NCBI RefSeq assembly: GCF_000732925.1
Contig: NZ_CP008953.1
Location: forward strand, 1,736,001-1,800,000
Length of the DNA: 64,000 nucleotides
Reading direction: 5' to 3'
Source: Amycolatopsis japonica
GTDB lineage: Bacteria > Actinomycetota > Actinomycetes > Mycobacteriales > Pseudonocardiaceae
The translations under genes were made by a program, and so were the position numbers. Of the stretch, positions 35,569-43,162 are shown piece after piece. The notes beneath the pieces are model-generated. The model saw only the letters and a program-made list of their open reading frames with translations, made no database searches and was not told the DNA's origin. The first letter of the stretch is position 1, and each line of letters opens with the position of its first letter.

Positions 35569-36311
35569 GAGCGGGAAGCCCACCAGGTCGACTCGCCGGC
35601 GACGGTGAAGCCGAGGGATTCGTACAGGGGCCTGCCCGCTTTGGACGCGGTGAGGGTCACCGGCTTTTCCGCCAAGGGGACGAGGGAACCGAGCATCACG
35701 GCTCGCCCGACGCCGCGGGAGCGGAAAGCCGGCGGCGTGCCGACCCAGTAATGGCTGCCGAAGCCGTTCTCGACGACGGTGACGCACGCCCCGGCGACCT
35801 CGCCGTCGAGCCGCGCGACGAACACCTCGACCCCCGGCTCGCGGAGCAAGGCCATGGGGAACATCTCTCCGGCGCGGTAGGGCTCGAACCGGTCGAGTTC
35901 GAAGCCCGCGATGACCGCGCGTTCGGCGCCTCGCAGGTCTTCCTCCCCGTCGACCCTGACCACCTTCATCGAGGGTTCGGCGACCGGGGAGGGAGGCCGC
36001 AACATGACGGGCATCCGCCAGCTGCGCATGTCGCCGAGGTGGCTCAGATCGGTGACGCTGAAGGGATCCTCGGCGTCCACCGGGCCCTTCGCCCGCCTGG
36101 CGAGCTCCGTGATCTCCGCCACCTCGCCGTCGGTGAGGCCGGGTTCCTGGATCAGAACGCGCAATCCCGCGCGCTCGTCACCTGCGACGGCGAGAAAACC
36201 GTTGCGGCGGATCACTTCGTGACCGCGGGAGCGGCCGGTGGCCGCCCAGAAGGCGGCGGAGTTGCGGGCCTGGCGGAGTTGCGCCTCGGCGAGGCCTGCT
36301 TCGATCGACAT
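35565..36311 (-). CDS. GNAT-family N-acetyltransferase
   Basis: 248 residues. The N-terminal half (ARNSAAFWAATGRSRGHEVIRRNGFLAV) is a partial acetyltransferase fold; the C-terminal half holds the acetyl-CoA motif RSRGVGRAVMLGSL and PLYESLGFTV. The double-GNAT layout is common in actinobacteria. Substrate not predictable. Convergent with thiL. Confidence 0.85.
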   Translation of the reverse strand: MSIEAGLAEAQLRQARNSAAFWAATGRSRGHEVIRRNGFLAVAGDERAGLRVLIQEPGLTDGEVAEITELARRAKGPVDAEDPFSVTDLSHLGDMRSWRMPVMLRPPSPVAEPSMKVVRVDGEEDLRGAERAVIAGFELDRFEPYRAGEMFPMALLREPGVEVFVARLDGEVAGACVTVVENGFGSHYWVGTPPAFRSRGVGRAVMLGSLVPLAEKPVTLTASKAGRPLYESLGFTVAGESTWWASRS

Positions 36312-36368
36312 GAGCAGAACCTAGCGCTCGCTTCCCCGGCGGGAGGGCGGATCGCTAATCTCGCGCTC

Positions 36369-36839
36369 ATGGACCTTCGTGTGCTGGCCTACGACCACCC
36401 CGACGCGGTGAAACTGTTGGCCGAAGCCCAGCTCGAACTGGCCGCCCGGTACGGCAGCGAAGACGAGACGCCCATGGACGCGGCGCAGTTCGCCTCGCCG
36501 AAGGGACTGTTCCTGGCCGCCTACCTCGACGACGTCCCGGTCGCGTGCGGTGCCTGGCGGGCGCACGACGGTCCGGACCCGCTGCGGCCCGGCGACGCCG
36601 AGATCAAGCGGATGTTCGTGATGGCCTCGGCGCGCGGCCGTGGCCTCGCGCGGGCGCTGCTCGCCGATCTGGAGCGGACGGCCGCCGAGGCCGGGCGGCT
36701 GCGCATGGTGCTGGAGACCGGGGACAAGCAGCCGGAGGCCATCGCGCTGTACGAGTCGGCCGGTTACCTGGAGATTCCGGGTTTCGGGTACTACAAGGAC
36801 GAGCCGGAAAGCATCTGTTACGGCAAGTCGCTGGTATAG
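36369..36839 (+). CDS. GNAT-family N-acetyltransferase
   Basis: 156 residues. Acetyl-CoA loop in KRMFVMASARGRGLARALLADLE, and ALYESAGYLEIPGFGYYKDEPES near the end, typical of small cytoplasmic acetyltransferases. The stop lies 8 bases before the carbonic-anhydrase-like gene, so the two share a transcript. Confidence 0.9.
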   Translation: MDLRVLAYDHPDAVKLLAEAQLELAARYGSEDETPMDAAQFASPKGLFLAAYLDDVPVACGAWRAHDGPDPLRPGDAEIKRMFVMASARGRGLARALLADLERTAAEAGRLRMVLETGDKQPEAIALYESAGYLEIPGFGYYKDEPESICYGKSLV

Positions 36840-36847
36840 GAGGACGG

Positions 36848-37378
36848 ATGCCGATCTACGCACTGGGTGACCTCGAACCCTCGATCCACCCGGACGCCTA
36901 CGTCCATCCCGACGCGACGGTGATCGGCGACGTCCGGATCGCGGCGTTCGCGTCGGTGTGGCCGCAGACGGTGTTGCGAGGCGACCACGGGTACATCGAG
37001 ATCGGCGAGCGGTCCAACGTCCAGGACGGCTGCGTCCTGCACTGCACTCGCAAGGAACCGACGATCATCGGGAAGTCCTCCGCCGTCGGGCATTCCGTGC
37101 ACATCGAGGGCGCGCGGATCGGCGAAGGCTGCCTGATCGCTTCGGGATCGGTGGTGCTGAACGGAACCGTCGTCGAGGACGGCGGGATGGTCGGCGCGGG
37201 CGCCGTTCTTTCCTATGGTTCCTATGTGGACAGTGGGTATATCGCGCTCGGTGTCCCGGCGAAGACACGGCCGAACACGTCGTTCGGGCCGGACATGATC
37301 AAGCTCGTGGTGGACGGGTATGTCGAGAGGGCTGCCCGGTTCCGGGTCGAACTTCGGCGGCTCGACCCACGTGAGTAA
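36848..37378 (+). CDS. Gamma-carbonic anhydrase-like hexapeptide-repeat protein
   Basis: 176 residues with left-handed beta-helix hexapeptides ([34 protein letters not shown]). Metal-ligand candidates: H in LHCTRKE, and two His in [12 protein letters not shown]. Strong ribosome site AGGAGGA. Family members bind zinc or iron; many bacterial ones have no proven activity. It sits in an operon with an acetyltransferase and, 11 bases later, ung. Confidence 0.88.
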   Translation: MPIYALGDLEPSIHPDAYVHPDATVIGDVRIAAFASVWPQTVLRGDHGYIEIGERSNVQDGCVLHCTRKEPTIIGKSSAVGHSVHIEGARIGEGCLIASGSVVLNGTVVEDGGMVGAGAVLSYGSYVDSGYIALGVPAKTRPNTSFGPDMIKLVVDGYVERAARFRVELRRLDPRE

Positions 37379-37389
37379 GCTCGCACGCC

Positions 37390-38067
37390 GTGACCGCACG
37401 ACCGCTGCAGGACATCGTCGAAGCAGGCTGGGCGCAGGCCCTCGAACCGGTGGCGCCGCAGGTCGCCGCGATGGGGGAATTCCTCCGCGCGGAGATCGCC
37501 GCGGGCCGGACCTATCTCCCGGCGGGTGAACACGTGCTGCGGGCGTTCCAGCAGCCGTTCCACGACGTGCGGGTGCTGATCGTCGGGCAGGACCCGTACC
37601 CGACGCCCGGGCACGCGGTCGGGCTGAGCTTCTCGGTGGCGCCGGACGTCCGGCCGATCCCGAAGAGCCTGATCAACATCTACAAGGAGTACTGCGAAGA
37701 CCTGGGGCACCCGCTGCCGTCGAATGGTGACCTGACGCCGTGGGCCGACCAGGGGGTCTTGCTGCTCAACAGGTCGCTGACCGTGCAGCCGGGCAAGTCG
37801 AACTCGCATCAGGGCAAGGGCTGGGAAGCGGTCACCGAGCAGGCCATCAAGGCCCTCGCGGCGCGGGACGAGCCGATGGTCGCGATCCTGTGGGGCCGTA
37901 ACGCGCGGAATCTGAAGCCGATGCTGGGGCAGGTGCCGTGCATCGAGTCGGCGCACCCGAGCCCGCTCTCGGCGCACGCGGGCTTTTTCGGGTCGCGGCC
38001 GTTCAGCCGGGCGAATCAGCTGCTGGCGGATCAGGGCGCCGGTCCGGTGGAGTGGAAGCTCCCCTGA
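37390..38067 (+). CDS. ung: Uracil-DNA glycosylase (family 1)
   Basis: 225 residues from GTG 37390. Removes uracil from DNA. Catalytic Asp in [19 protein letters not shown], the uracil-recognition region [22 protein letters not shown], and the DNA-intercalation loop [21 protein letters not shown]. Normal length. Followed by a long repeat-rich spacer. Confidence 0.97.
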   Translation: MTARPLQDIVEAGWAQALEPVAPQVAAMGEFLRAEIAAGRTYLPAGEHVLRAFQQPFHDVRVLIVGQDPYPTPGHAVGLSFSVAPDVRPIPKSLINIYKEYCEDLGHPLPSNGDLTPWADQGVLLLNRSLTVQPGKSNSHQGKGWEAVTEQAIKALAARDEPMVAILWGRNARNLKPMLGQVPCIESAHPSPLSAHAGFFGSRPFSRANQLLADQGAGPVEWKLP

Positions 38068-38073
38068 GCTTTT

Positions 38074-38128
38074 GCGCGTGAAGGCCTCCTTTCCTCGGCT
38101 GAGCCGAGGGAAGGAGGCCTTCACGCGC
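38074..38128. repeat. GTGAAGGCC-family palindrome
   Basis: 27-base arms with one mismatch, beginning GCGCGTGAAGGCC and meeting at CGGCTGAGCCG. Starts 7 bases after the ung stop, so it probably terminates ung. Confidence 0.85.
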
Positions 38129-38183
38129 TTGCTTGGGCCCTTGCGTGACAGCAGTGGCCGCTGTGACTCCTGAGGTTTCGCCG

Positions 38184-38242
38184 AAGTCCGTGAAGGCCTC
38201 CTTCACTACCTTCAGGGTAGGGAAGGAGGCCTTCACGGACTT
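38184..38242. repeat. GTGAAGGCC-family palindrome
   Basis: 21-base perfect arms (38184-38204, 38222-38242) with an inner CTACC-TTCAG-GGTAG hairpin. Confidence 0.85.
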
Positions 38243-38260
38243 CCGGCTTGAGGCGGTCGC

Positions 38261-38329
38261 TTCCCGAGTACATGAAGGCCCCCTTCCTGTACCTAGGCGC
38301 AAGGAAGGGGTCCTTCATGTACTCGGGAA
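38261..38329. repeat. CATGAAGGCC-arm palindrome
   Basis: 28-base arms (38261-38288, 38302-38329) with one mismatch and a 13-base loop. It shares the CCCGAGTACATGAAGG outer arm with the element at 30493-30559. Confidence 0.85.
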
Positions 38330-38332
38330 GGT

Positions 38333-38379
38333 GTGAAGGTCGAGTTCCCTCGGCTGAGCCGAGGGAAGGGGTCCTTCAC
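38333..38379. repeat. GTGAAGG palindrome with inner hairpin
   Basis: Outer 7-base arms GTGAAGG (38333-38339) and CCTTCAC (38373-38379) enclose a perfect inner TTCCCTCGGC-TGA-GCCGAGGGAA hairpin (38345-38367). The inner arms are as in the 38074 element, but the outer part of the stem is decayed. Confidence 0.8.
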
Positions 38380-38430
38380 GCGCCGCCGTTGTGACTGGTG
38401 GTGCTACTGAGGCGCGCGGGAAGGCTTTCT

Positions 38431-38485
38431 GTCCGTGAAGGCCTCCTTGAGGGACCCAGAGTCCCTCAAGGAGACCTTCACGGAC
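38431..38485. repeat. GTGAAGGCC-family palindrome
   Basis: 25-base arms (38431-38455, 38461-38485) with one mismatch. Nearly identical to the elements at 30376 and 60265. Confidence 0.85.
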
Positions 38486-38512
38486 GGTGCGGGCTGCGGC
38501 TCGGTCACAGTG

Positions 38513-38558
38513 GTCGTGAGTGGCGATTCGGGTTAGAACCCGAATCGCCACTCACGAC
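38513..38558. repeat. GTCGTGAGTGGCGATTCGGGTT palindrome
   Basis: Two perfect 22-base arms with a 2-base loop. It is unrelated in sequence to the GTGAAGGCC family. A single arm with one change occurs at 47034-47055. Confidence 0.85.
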
Positions 38559-38584
38559 GACGCCCGAGCCCACCGCACACAAAA

Positions 38585-38616
38585 AATGGCGGGTGCTCCG
38601 AAGAGCACCCGCCATT
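38585..38616 (-). terminator. Rho-independent terminator of rpmB
   Basis: Read on the minus strand: a perfect 14-base stem AATGGCGGGTGCTC with a UUCG loop, followed by six U (38581-38586). A classical intrinsic terminator, unusually good for such GC-rich DNA. Confidence 0.92.
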
Positions 38617-38631
38617 CCCCAAAAACCCGGC

Positions 38632-38823
38632 TCAGCCGCGAACGACCTTGCCCGCCTTGATGCACGAGGTGCAGGCGTTCAGGCGCTTGCGCTGGGACAG
38701 ACCGATCTTGGCGTGAACGGTCTGGATGTTCGGGTTCCACCGGCGGTTGGTACGCCGGTGGGAGTGCGAGACCGACTTGCCAAAGCCCGGTCCCTTGCCA
38801 CAGACGTCGCACACGGCAGCCAC
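38632..38823 (-). CDS. rpmB: 50S ribosomal protein L28
   Basis: 63 residues from GTG 38823, six bases after [26 protein letters not shown], then the [14 protein letters not shown] core and [14 protein letters not shown]. Four Cys in two CxxC pairs mark it as the zinc-binding form of L28, which actinobacteria keep beside zinc-free paralogues used in zinc shortage. Divergent from the DAK-type gene. Confidence 0.95.
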   Translation of the reverse strand: MAAVCDVCGKGPGFGKSVSHSHRRTNRRWNPNIQTVHAKIGLSQRKRLNACTSCIKAGKVVRG

Positions 38824-38956
38824 GTCGAACTCCTCTGGATCTGGGACAAAGAATGACGCGCCCAGCATGCTGGGCAACTCGACCATAGTAACCAGTGGCT
38901 CAGAGCCCTCCGGCACCGGGTCGATACCCTCGCTGGAACAGGTAGGAGGTTACGGG

Positions 38957-40540
38957 GTGCGGGTGCTGGACGTGGCGGCGGTCTCGGCTTGGTCCGCGGC
39001 CTGTGTGCACAGCTTGGCCGTGCTGCGGCCGGCGATCGACGGCATCAACGTCTACCCGGTCGCCGACTCCGACACCGGCTCCAACCTGCTGTTCACCATG
39101 ACCGCGGCCCGCGACGCGCTGGCGGAGGCCGATCCCGCGACGACCGCCGAGGCGCTGGCGGCGTTCGCCAAGGGCGCGGTCGCGGCCGCCAAGGGCAACT
39201 CGGGCGTGATCATGTCGCAGGTCGTGCGCGGGATCGCCGAGTCGGCGGCCGCGAGGGAGCTCGACGGGCCGGGGCTCGCGGAGGCGCTCGGCTGCGCGGA
39301 CCGGGCTGCCACGGGCGCGGTGAGCCGTCCGGTGGCCGGGACCATCCTGACCGTTCTCCACACCGTCGCGGCGGCCGTCCGCGACGCGACGGGCTCACTC
39401 GAAGAGGTGGCCGTCGAAGCCGCGCGCGTCGCCGCCGAAGCGCTCGAAGAGACCCCGAAGCAGCTGCCCGTCCTGGCGGTGGCCGGCGTGGTCGACGCGG
39501 GCGCCCGCGGCCTGGTCGCGGTCCTCGACGCCCTGTCCGGCGTGATCTCCGGCGGCGTCACCGAACCGGAGCACCCGCTCGAAGCGCATCACCATCACAC
39601 GATCGACGCGCCGACCGCGTGGGAGGTCATGTACCTGCTCGACGGCGTCGACGAAGGCAGCCTCCCTGGGCTTCGCAAGACCCTCAGCGGCCTCGGCGAC
39701 AGCGTCACGGTCGCCGGGGACGGCGCGGGCGCGTACGCCGTCCATGTCCATTGCGCGGACATCGGCGCGGCGCTGGAGGCCGGGATCGAGCTGGGCCGCC
39801 CACGCCGCGTCCGGGTCGAGCCGCTGATCACGCCCACCCCGGTCGAGGTCGGTGGCGGGATCGACCGGTCCGTGGTCGCCGTGGTCCACGGCGGGCAGCT
39901 GGCCGAACTCCTCCGCGCGGAGGGGGTCGCGGTGCTTTCGGTCCCGCAGGGGAGCGAGCCGACGGTCGAGGAGATGCTGGGCCTGATCAACGAGGCCGCC
40001 GGCCATCACGTCACCGTCCTTCCCGGCGGTCAGCGGCTGACCGCGGCGGCCGACGCGGCGGCGGGGCACGCGATGGCGGCGGATCGCGACGTCGTCGTCA
40101 TCCCGTGCGTTTCACCCGTCCAGGTGCTCGCCGCGCTGGCCGTCCACGACAAGGACCGCCGCACCAACGACGACGTGGTCGCGATGGCCGAAGCGGCGGC
40201 CGCGACCAGGCGTGGCGAACTGCGGATAGCGCAGGAGGAGTCGCTAACCTGGGTGGGCCGGGCGCAGGCCGGTGACGTCGTCGGCCTCGTCGACGGCGAG
40301 GTCGTGTCGATCGAGCCCGCGCCCGCCTCGGAGACGAGCCTGGTCGCGGCGGCGGTCGGTGTGCTGAACCGGATGCTGGCCCTCGGCGGCGAGTTGGTCA
40401 CCGTGCTGACCGGCGTGGACGCGCCGGTCCGGCTGCCCGGTGAGCTGGCCGATCAGCTCCGCGTGGAGCATCCCGAGGTCGAATTGACGAGTTACGCCGG
40501 CGGTCAGTCCGACGCCGTGCTGCTGATGGGGGTGGAGTGA
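38957..40540 (+). CDS. DAK phosphatase-like (DegV/FakA-related) protein
   Basis: 527 residues from GTG 38957, seven bases after AGGAGG. An N-terminal DhaL/Dak2-type domain (INVYPVADSDTGSNLLFTM, AKGNSGVIMSQVVRGIA, VVDAGARGLVAVLDAL) is followed by a FakA-like middle and C-terminal region (EVMYLLDGVDEGSLPGLRKTLSGLGDSVTV, VVIPCVSPVQVLAAL). FakA phosphorylates fatty acids bound to FakB in firmicutes; the actinobacterial counterpart (Rv2974c region) is unproven. It precedes recG by 4 bases, a conserved pairing. Confidence 0.85.
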   Translation: MRVLDVAAVSAWSAACVHSLAVLRPAIDGINVYPVADSDTGSNLLFTMTAARDALAEADPATTAEALAAFAKGAVAAAKGNSGVIMSQVVRGIAESAAARELDGPGLAEALGCADRAATGAVSRPVAGTILTVLHTVAAAVRDATGSLEEVAVEAARVAAEALEETPKQLPVLAVAGVVDAGARGLVAVLDALSGVISGGVTEPEHPLEAHHHHTIDAPTAWEVMYLLDGVDEGSLPGLRKTLSGLGDSVTVAGDGAGAYAVHVHCADIGAALEAGIELGRPRRVRVEPLITPTPVEVGGGIDRSVVAVVHGGQLAELLRAEGVAVLSVPQGSEPTVEEMLGLINEAAGHHVTVLPGGQRLTAAADAAAGHAMAADRDVVVIPCVSPVQVLAALAVHDKDRRTNDDVVAMAEAAAATRRGELRIAQEESLTWVGRAQAGDVVGLVDGEVVSIEPAPASETSLVAAAVGVLNRMLALGGELVTVLTGVDAPVRLPGELADQLRVEHPEVELTSYAGGQSDAVLLMGVE

Positions 40541-40544
40541 CCGC

Positions 40545-42698
40545 ATGACCAACCTGCGCGCGGACCTCAAGCTGGTCGTGGGCGCGGCGACGGCGAAGGC
40601 GCTGGCCAAGGGCCTCAAGATCGAGACGGTCAGCGACCTCCTGCGCCATTACCCACGCCGCTACGCCGAGCGCGGGCAGCTCACCGACATCGCCGGTCTC
40701 GAACTCGGCGAGCACGCCACCGTGATGGCGCGGATCGAGCGGGTCAACAAGCGCCGGATGAAGGCGCGCAGCGGCACCTTGCTCGAAATGGTGATCACCG
40801 ACGGCAAACGCCGCCTGCAGTGCACCTTCTTCAACCAGGCCTGGCGCGAGAAGGAGCTCGTACCCGGCAAGAACGGGCTGTTCGCGGGCAAGGTCACCGC
40901 CTTCCGCGACGTCCTCCAGCTGGCGAACCCCGAATACGAACTGTTCGACGCCGACCGGCAGGCCGAGGCGATGGACGACTTCCTCGCCGAGATCATCCCG
41001 GTGTACCCGGCGGCGCAGGGGATCCCGACCTGGGTGATCGCCAAGGCCGTCCGGCAAGTGCTGGACGTGCTGGAGGTCGACGAGGACCCGATGCCGATCG
41101 AGCTGCTCGCCCAGTACGGCCTGCCCAGCCTGGAAAGCGCGCTGCGCGGTATCCACCGTCCTTCGGGCTGGGACGCGCTGAACTCCGCGCGCCGGCGGCT
41201 CAAATGGGACGAAGCCATGGCGGTGCAGCTGATTTTCGCGCAGCGACGGCATTCCCTGGTCTCGCGGCCCGCGAAAGCCTGCCCGCACACCGAAGGCGGC
41301 ATCCTCGACGCCTTCGACAAGCGGCTCCCGTTCGCGCTGACGTCGGGCCAGCAGGAGATCGGCGAAGAGATCGCCCGCGATCTGTCCACCGAGCATCCGA
41401 TGAACCGGCTGCTGCAGGGTGAGGTCGGCTCCGGCAAGACGGTGGTCGCGTTGCGCGCCATGCTGCAGGTCGTCGATTCCGGACGGCAGGCGGCGATGCT
41501 CGCGCCGACGGAGGTCCTCGCCGCGCAGCACGCCCGGTCGCTGCGCGAGATGCTGGGCGACCTCGGGCAGGCGGGCGAACTCGGCGGCGCGGAGAACGCG
41601 ACGCGCGTGACCCTGCTGACCGGTTCGATGGGCGCCAAGGAACGCAAGAAGGCGTTGCTGGAGACGGTCAGCGGCGAGGCCGGGATCGTCGTCGGCACAC
41701 ACGCGCTCATCCAGGACACCGTGTCCTTCGCGGATCTCGGCCTGGTCGTGGTCGACGAACAGCACCGCTTCGGCGTGGAGCAGCGGGACGCGCTGCGTTC
41801 CCGCGGTTCCGACGAGACCAGCCCGCACGTCCTCGTCATGACCGCGACGCCCATCCCGCGCACGGTCGCGATGACCGTCTACGGCGACCTGGAGACGTCC
41901 GCGCTGCGCGTGATGCCCGCCGGCCGGTCGCCGATCAAGACGTCGGTGGTGCCGGTCGCGGAACGGCCCGCATGGCTGGACCGGGCATGGCAGCGGGTCC
42001 GCGAGGAATGCGGCAAGGGCCATCAGGCGTACATCGTCTGCCCGCGTATCGGGGACGAACCGGCTTCGGACAAGGGGGACAAGCGGCCCGCGCTCGCCGT
42101 CCTCGACGTGGCGCCCGAGCTGGCCGAAGGACCGTTGAAGGGGCTGAAGATCGGCGCCTTGCACGGCCGGATGCCCGCCGACGACAAGGACGCCGTGATG
42201 CAGGCGTTCGCCAAAGGTGATCTGGACGTGCTCGTCGCGACCACCGTGATCGAGGTCGGCGTGAACGTGCCGAACGCGACGGCGATGGTGATCATGGACG
42301 CCGACCGCTTCGGCATCAGCCAGCTGCACCAGTTGCGTGGGCGGGTCGGCCGGGGCAGCGTGCCGGGGCTTTGCCTGCTGGTCACCGAGACCCTGGACGG
42401 GACGACCACCCGCGAGCGGCTCGCCGCCGTCGAGTCCACGACGGACGGTTTCGAACTGTCCAGAATGGACTTGGAACTGCGCCGCGAGGGCGACATCCTC
42501 GGCGCCGCGCAGTCGGGGAAGAAGTCGACGCTGAAGCTGCTTTCGTTGCTGCAGGACGAGGAGGTCATCGCCGAGGCGAGGGCCCGCGCGTCGGAAATCG
42601 TCGAAAAGGACCCGGCCTTGGGGAATTACTTGGGGCTGGCGCACATGATCGCCGACGTCGTCGACGAAGATCGTGTGGAGTACCTGGAAAAAAGCTGA
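40545..42698 (+). CDS. recG: ATP-dependent DNA helicase RecG
   Basis: 717 residues. Acts on stalled replication forks and Holliday junctions. N-terminal wedge/OB domain (LLRHYPRRYAERGQLTDI), Walker A in LQGEVGSGKTVVALRAML, LAPTEVLAAQH, DEQH box in VVVDEQHRFGVEQR, VMTATPIPRTVAMTVYGDL, and motif VI in LHQLRGRVGRGSVPGLCLLV. Length normal. Confidence 0.97.
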   Translation: MTNLRADLKLVVGAATAKALAKGLKIETVSDLLRHYPRRYAERGQLTDIAGLELGEHATVMARIERVNKRRMKARSGTLLEMVITDGKRRLQCTFFNQAWREKELVPGKNGLFAGKVTAFRDVLQLANPEYELFDADRQAEAMDDFLAEIIPVYPAAQGIPTWVIAKAVRQVLDVLEVDEDPMPIELLAQYGLPSLESALRGIHRPSGWDALNSARRRLKWDEAMAVQLIFAQRRHSLVSRPAKACPHTEGGILDAFDKRLPFALTSGQQEIGEEIARDLSTEHPMNRLLQGEVGSGKTVVALRAMLQVVDSGRQAAMLAPTEVLAAQHARSLREMLGDLGQAGELGGAENATRVTLLTGSMGAKERKKALLETVSGEAGIVVGTHALIQDTVSFADLGLVVVDEQHRFGVEQRDALRSRGSDETSPHVLVMTATPIPRTVAMTVYGDLETSALRVMPAGRSPIKTSVVPVAERPAWLDRAWQRVREECGKGHQAYIVCPRIGDEPASDKGDKRPALAVLDVAPELAEGPLKGLKIGALHGRMPADDKDAVMQAFAKGDLDVLVATTVIEVGVNVPNATAMVIMDADRFGISQLHQLRGRVGRGSVPGLCLLVTETLDGTTTRERLAAVESTTDGFELSRMDLELRREGDILGAAQSGKKSTLKLLSLLQDEEVIAEARARASEIVEKDPALGNYLGLAHMIADVVDEDRVEYLEKS

Positions 42699-42781
42699 CG
42701 TGAACATCTCTGCCCGATCGGACCTTGCCGCCGGACGGGCCGAGGGGCTTTCCTCGATCCGTACGGGCGAGGGAGGCCGGG

Positions 42782-43162
42782 ATGACAGCAGCGGTGCGGG
42801 TCCAGCTCGGTGAGGAGGGGGCGGACGCGGAACGGGTCGAGCGGCTCGCCGGGTACCTCCGAGGGGAACTGATCGATCGCGGCGTCTCCGACGTCAAGGC
42901 GTTGCCCGCCGGTGAGGCGCCACCAGGCGCGCGGGGCTTCGACGTGGCGACCGCGGGCGGCCTGCTCGTCACGCTCGGGAAGTCCGCCGACGGCCTGCGC
43001 TCGGTGGTGACGGCCGTGCGGGAATGGCTTTCGCGCGGCGGACGGGTGAGGCGCACGGTCCGGCTGGAGATCGACGGCGACGTGCTGGAGCTGTCCGAAG
43101 CGACGCTCACCGATCAGGACAAACTCGTCGATCTCTTCGTGAGCAGGCATTCGTCGTCATGA
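42782..43162 (+). CDS. EACC1-like small adaptor of a caspase conflict module
   Basis: 126 residues from ATG 42782 with GGGAGG upstream. Two strand-helix units separated by a Gly-rich turn (FDVATAGGLLVTLGKSADGLRSVVTAVREWLSRG), then VRRTVRLEIDGDVLELSEATL and a helix. This matches effector-associated constant component 1 (EACC1), a short protein encoded directly before caspase- or trypsin-like effectors in actinobacterial conflict systems. The stop overlaps the caspase start (ATGA), so the two are made together. It is thought to link effector and sensor modules. Its biochemical role is unknown. Confidence 0.68.
   Translation: MTAAVRVQLGEEGADAERVERLAGYLRGELIDRGVSDVKALPAGEAPPGARGFDVATAGGLLVTLGKSADGLRSVVTAVREWLSRGGRVRRTVRLEIDGDVLELSEATLTDQDKLVDLFVSRHSSS

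Larger units (their letters stand above)
38068..38584. other. Gene-free repeat cluster between ung and rpmB
   Basis: About 515 bases with six separate palindromes in close succession (38074-38128, 38184-38242, 38261-38329, 38333-38379, 38431-38485, 38513-38558). No coding frame is credible. Both genes point towards it, so it separates convergent transcripts. Confidence 0.8.

Noticed and set aside
38074..38558. Possible insertion sequence or att site
   Set aside because: There are palindromes only; no transposase, no target duplication and no tRNA gene is visible.
40398..42707. Long minus-strand frame over recG
   Set aside because: recG has all helicase motifs on the plus strand. The opposite frame has no ribosome site and no recognisable domain.
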